Origin: Opisthorchis felineus
Lineage: Eukaryota; Platyhelminthes; Trematoda; Opisthorchiida; Opisthorchiidae
Reading direction: 5' to 3'
Length of the DNA: 64,000 nt
NCBI GenBank assembly: GCA_004794785.1
Contig: SJOL01005932.1
Span: forward strand, 72,574-136,573
The notes beneath the pieces were generated by a model. It saw only the letters and a program-made list of their open reading frames with translations. It did no database searches and had not been told where the DNA came from. How positions within the stretch are numbered: position 1 is the first letter of the stretch; each line of letters starts with the position of its first letter. A program made the position numbers and the translations under genes. Positions 59,890 to 64,000 of this stretch are shown piece after piece.

Positions 59890-60071
59890 CGTTTAGCTGT
59901 TGCACCCTTTTGGTGCCTACCTGTTGTGCCACCCGAAGGAAGCACGAGGGCTGGGATACGGCCAGGTTTCCCAAGCCTAGACAGGGGAATTCGAGCAGCA
60001 GAGGTCGGTTTCGAACCATGGACCTTCGGGTCAGTAACTTCGCGCTCTAACCACTGAGCCATCTCTCTTGG
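59890..60071 (-). repeat. tRNA-derived SINE family A, copy 4
   Basis: Lies about 145 bp from copy 3 in the same orientation. Minus-strand box A ATGGCTCAGTGGTTAGAGCG and box B GGTTCGAAACC are well kept. A 183-codon open frame spanning both copies (59506-60057) is a repeat artefact. Confidence 0.88.
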
Positions 60072-60679
60072 TACAGAATTACAGATTATGATATTAAGTG
60101 TACCGGTCACTTGGAGTTGCGAAGCTTTGGCTCATATTCCGTGAATAAAGTAGTACAAGTTGATATTCATTAACTTTTTCACACTGCACTCAAGCCAAAG
60201 TTATATTTGGAACATACAGATCCTGCAAGACAACAGCTCACCCTTCTGCTTCTTTCTGGAAGAGTATTTCCGTCTGAAGTACAAGCTTTAAATGACGAGA
60301 TTGTTGGACTTGAGACCATTCCCACCACTAAAGACACTTTCCGGGGCACACATTCAAACGGAATGACGACGTGAACACCGAATTTGTTAGTGAGGGTGAG
60401 ACCCTGTCAACGGATAGATTGTCTCTGACGTCTCTGCTTGGTTATTCATGTGTTGACCTTCACATAAACTTTGACCTTCCACCTAGTAAGCGTGGGGTTT
60501 ATCTCGATATGCCTCAGGAAATTTCCTCCGCTGCCAATGGTCTTCACAGTGGCATAACTGTTCCCATCCGTCTTTGATCCCATCATTTATTCGAATCACC
60601 CATTTGTTGAGCCATTTCCTTGGACAGTGTATGATCTGCTTCGACCTTTTCATTCGGATCTCAAAACCGAGTAAACAAC

Positions 60680-60900
60680 GATGNGTACGTGATGTAGATT
60701 CCTTGAATGAAGGATGAGTGGGGCTACATCATGTCTAGGTTGAAGACAATCACACCCCTGATCAGCCGATCATGTTTCAAAGGTTCAGAGTTCAAACTAC
60801 TAGCCGGGACGTCGCAAATTTTCCTGAGATTCCAGCTGCCGATGATTCTCAATAAATTTCAAACAGCTCAACAGTGCTTCGCGTCCTTATTGTGTGGATT
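60680..60900 (+). repeat. SINE family B, diverged; contains the only ambiguous base
   Basis: GAATGAAGGATGAGTGGGGC leader, CACCCCTGATCAGCCGATC, box B GCAGAGTTCAAAC-like region, then GCCGATGATTCTCAATAAAT and CAAACAGCTCAACAGTGC, a decayed hammerhead. The N at 60684 lies at its left edge, possibly an assembly or consensus problem in a repeat. Confidence 0.65.
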
Positions 60901-61319
60901 GTCCTCACCTAGCAGAAAAAAATCTCAATTGAGACCTGCCAAAAGTTCCTCACATGACATGTGTTTGTGATCGGTTAAGTAGCCCGTTTTCAGGAGAGAA
61001 TGAACATTGTACTTTCAGGAACTGTGCATCTTGGCTGGATATGGTTCCGATGAGGAAACTATTTGAAGACAGAATCTAACAGCCTTAAGGACTGTATTTT
61101 CGTGAAAGGCTTGTAGAGGGATCCGCGGAACTACTGTCTTGTTATTAAACCATTTTCCGATATGGGAGCTATTGTGGTGGCAAACGAAAAATTGTCTCTG
61201 ACCGGCCTACCTATTTAGATTAATTCAACATTGATTTTCACCACGGTTGGGATCATTTGTCAAAGTAAATCCCAAAAATTTCGCTATGTGACAATTGACA
61301 TTTTTACCTACCGTTTCAG

Positions 61320-61394
61320 GACTTTTTAGCACTTTTGATGAAGCAGTCAACAATAGAAGACGAAGAAAAATTGGTTGAGTATACGGACGCAATC
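61320..61394 (+). CDS. Calbindin-type gene, exon 6 (exit helix of EF-hand 3, entry to EF-hand 4)
   Basis: Twenty-five codons, phase 0: DFLALLMKQ, then EDEEKLVEYTDAI. It completes the exit helix of EF-hand 3 and starts the helix leading into EF-hand 4; the KL-x-EYTD signature is typical of the family. Acceptor CGTTTCAG at 61319; donor GTGAGT at 61395. The six exons add to 579 nt (193 codons) with no frame break. Family members have about 260-310 residues and six EF-hands, so roughly the last third should lie to the right of this window. I found no exon with a fourth calcium loop before 64000. Confidence 0.92.
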
Positions 61395-63189
61395 GTGAGT
61401 TCACTTGGTCGTTTATCACACTCCCAAGTAAATTAGTACCTATCACTGGTTGCTAGAGCTCCACGTGACTTGAGTTAATTGATAGAAAAACTGTTCAGTA
61501 CTAATATTTTCGATAATTATACCTCTGTCTTCTGGTCTTGCAATTTTTCAAGGGAAAAATTATCGAGCACGCTTAATAATCTTTTACAAGCTTGAAACGT
61601 TAAGTTGTGCAAACTAGTTTCCCGAAAACAGGGATGTTTCTTTAACACCGAAGGTGTTTTCTAGTCCTAAACAGGTGGCGAAGTGTTTTAAAGGACAAAC
61701 AAGGTTACTCGTTGTGTAAATTGAGCATCAGGTATCTTTGCAGTGAAAAAACCAAATAAATTGTTAGAAAACGTGTGTTGATGGGCGTGGTTCGTTTACG
61801 TCGGTAAAACTTCCAGAAGGTGGAGAACTCATTTGGGCCAATTTGTGTTTGTCACCAATAAATTTCAGAAAAACTTCCTGGGTGGATTTATGCGCAAACG
61901 ATTTAATTATGCTAGTAAACAGTGAGTAGACAAAACAGTCACTAAATCTACGGTTACACACCATGCATGCAGATTCAACTCTCTCGGGCAATTTTCGCGC
62001 CCCACAGAAGTTGTAAACGAAAAAAGGTTACTAAAAACCAAGGTGGGGAAGCAGTATACTGTACTGTAGGCCATGAGAAACGTTCACTTCGAAGGAACAG
62101 TTTTAAGCTTAACCAGGTGTGATGCAGTCGCTTCCGACACACCAAATATTCCACTCAACTTTTGCTGTTCAGGGTACACTACAGTACTAATGGTAAACAG
62201 ACCCTGATGAAAGTTTTAAGTAATCGATACGGAAATGAGGAGTGACTGACCTAGAACACAATTCTGATATGGCAGTTTGCGAAGATAACGGTTTCATCTT
62301 ACTCTATGCTTGAGGACCTTCTTTCAAACGTTTGATTACCAGTCAAGATGTAATCAACGATACTATTGCGATATAATGCCTTGTTTGATGAAAAATTAAC
62401 CAGTGGGGTTACTGTTCGATAAAATAGCTATTTAAGGCAAGCAAACGGCCGAGATCGAGTAACGTTCAAAGCTGCTGTTAACACCCTGAACATATGCGCA
62501 AGTATCTGGAGTGTTTGCTCAAATGTTGTGAATTCCATACTGAACTTGCATAGAGTATCTGAATTCACGGCCCCGGGAGGGGTAATACGACCAACTTATG
62601 GCCACTATGGTTGTTAAGAAAGACTGAATGGTTCTGACTGACGTGATCTTAGGGTTTTCTTGAAGACAGCTTCTCCTCTTTATTTCCTAAGAATATTTTC
62701 ATATGTTTCTTTCATCCAAAATCCTCAGTGGTAAACCACAGGGTTATTCTGGGTCTATTTAGTCATCCGAGGTGCGCTAGCTAGCTGTTTGCCCACAGTA
62801 TAAACCACGTTTGGAAGAAAAGACACTCGATCCGCACATAGTCAAAATGTCAGGTGTCCGGAGGAAGCGATCATGACTCAGGTACTTCAACCAGTCATTC
62901 GTACCATCATCAATCGATTTGGTATCACTCGGCAGCATCCCACACGATCGTCTCACTGTCTTGCATAGCTTACGAGTGCGGCAGTGAAGTTTGAGGAACA
63001 CTGAGACCACTGACCAGAGGCGAAAACTTCACGTCTGCTCGGGTTTAAAGTTCTCAACACCGAACAGTTCTCATTGTGCTTCCATTACGCTGCCCTTCTT
63101 GGGCGATGACAGTGGGCTAACTGAGCCTCAGATGGAATTTCCAGGATTTAGTTAGTTCAGTTGCATCTACCCGTATTATGAGGATTTAT
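61395..63189 (+). other. Probable intron 6, nothing recognised
   Basis: Begins with donor GTGAGT. I searched for the fourth EF-hand loop in all plus-strand frames up to 64000 and saw none. Confidence 0.6.
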
Positions 63190-63485
63190 GGTGCGACTTG
63201 CGCACTCATCTGCATGTCAATTTGGTTTTGACGGGAACAGCATAAAAAAACATCATAAACGACAGATTCACTTGATATACAGGTGAGTCTTCCGTCAAAA
63301 CCAAATTGTTACGCAGATGAGTGTATAAGTCAAATTCCATGCAATTTGAGTTCACTTACGACATAGTGTTGACGGAAACTCGGGGACTGTAGTTAGCTGA
63401 CCAGCCGCAAGAAGCGCGAGACCGGTCGTGGGCTGTCGAAGAGTTTTCTGAGAGCGTATCAGTAGCGTATTATGTCTATACAAGG
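63190..63485 (+). repeat. Family H, fold-back plus ribozyme end
   Basis: CAATTTGGTTTTGACGGGA at 63218 is mirrored by TTCCGTCAAAACCAAATTG at 63290, and CGCACTCATCTGC by GCAGATGAGTG. The plus-strand ribozyme end has CTGACCA and GAGA, both inactivating, but keeps ACCGGTCGTGGGCTGTCG. Confidence 0.75.
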
Positions 63486-63659
63486 ATTTTTAGTAATTTC
63501 GAACGGCGGTTAATTCAGGAAGAAGTTCATACTTAGCTGTACTGGATACAGTAGTGAAAAACAAAGCCAGTTTTTCCCTATACGTTCCAATATTCCCCTT
63601 TCAAGTCTCATACCACTTTGAAAGATTAATGGGCCAACTTACCTTCTAGAGATTCAAAC

Positions 63660-63760
63660 TGTGACTTTTATTCTAGAATAAACCATTCGGTCAAGATCAG
63701 CTGATTAGCAGTGCGATCAAATCACAGCTAGACAGGATGTAGTGCCACTCCAGTGAGCTC
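63660..63760 (-). repeat. SINE family B, 5' fragment
   Basis: Minus strand reads GGAGTGGCACTACATCCTGT, then GATCGCACTGCTAATCAGC and a box A remnant TTGACCGAATGG. Confidence 0.6.
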
Positions 63761-63944
63761 CTCCAGCAGCAAAATTTTTGTTGATATCATCAAGATACTT
63801 CAAGGAATCCAACCAAGCGATGTCACTCAATTCCGAAACCGAGAAACACTTCACTATTCATCCTTAGTGGGAATCATGTTGATTCCTGACAAGGAGTTCC
63901 TGGAAAACAGTCGGTTATCAAGCGGTTCTGTTTATGTCAAGAAA

Positions 63945-64000
63945 GCTCCGTAGTTACGGCGTGAATTTAGCAACTGGAAGGTCCGTAGTTCGAACCCAAC
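63945..64000 (+). repeat. Probable SINE family A head, cut by the window edge
   Basis: GGCGTGAATTTAGCAACTGG followed by AAGGTCCGTAGTTCGAACCC matches the box A to box B stretch of family A, here on the plus strand, running off the right end. Confidence 0.55.

Larger units (their letters stand above)
57075..61319 (+). other. Intron 5 of the calbindin-type gene (4.2 kb)
   Basis: Phase 0. Contains families F, E and H, two SINE A copies and one SINE B copy. The stretches 57075-58085 and 58610-59040 have short frames only. Confidence 0.85.

Noticed and set aside
59506..60057. 183-codon frame as a protein gene
   Set aside because: It runs through two SINE A copies. The peptide-like conservation in several frames is due to the repeat DNA.
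61395..64000. Next calbindin-type exon (EF-hand 4 loop)
   Set aside because: No D-x-N/D-x-D/N-G loop with an upstream acceptor and in phase 0 was found; it must lie beyond the window.

Overview
The window looks like a piece of flatworm nuclear genome, most likely from a digenean trematode; an opisthorchiid liver fluke is my best guess, but that is inference. Three things point there: one host gene whose short exons are scattered over more than 40 kb of repeat-filled introns, decayed non-LTR retrotransposons, and many dispersed repeats with hammerhead-ribozyme architecture, a hallmark of flukes (compare the Smα element of Schistosoma). No prokaryotic gene organisation, operon or CRISPR is present. 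Most open frames longer than 60 codons are chance or sit inside repeats.

The only host gene I can support is on the + strand: an EF-hand calcium-binding protein of the calbindin/calretinin (calbindin-32, secretagogin) family. Six coding exons are in frame and have consensus splice sites: 20011-20197, 44876-44958, 51699-51788, 56728-56814, 57018-57074 and 61320-61394. Together they encode the first 193 codons, with three complete canonical EF-hand loops and the lead-in to the fourth. The gene continues beyond the right edge. Intron 1 is about 24.7 kb.

Region by region: 1-2.3 kb has no recognisable gene. 2.3-2.5 kb is a tRNA-derived SINE. 2.5-5.6 kb is a broken R2-like retrotransposon (zinc finger, Myb-like, reverse transcriptase, CCHC and restriction-like endonuclease), with a 90-bp tandem repeat at 5.75-5.95 kb. 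7-20 kb is repeat-bearing intergenic DNA. 20-61.4 kb is the calbindin-type gene, whose introns hold SINEs, a clean solo LTR, an RTE-like retrotransposon remnant on the minus strand, and many ribozyme-bearing repeats. 61.4-64 kb is probably the next intron.

The most interesting layer is the ribozyme layer. At least four, perhaps five, separate repeat families carry the hammerhead core (CTGATGA, a stem-II hairpin, GAAA, then a cleavable UH) with all partners in the right order. The best single copy is on the minus strand at 45706-45754, with a perfect 8-bp stem I. Another family is a roughly 308-bp unit, and at 53677-53985 one whole monomer lies exactly between two predicted cleavage sites, as expected of retrozyme-like circular RNA elements. 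The stem-III sequences of these families are short palindromes or near-palindromes, suggesting that they work as dimers. Most copies are decayed; cleavage has not been shown here.
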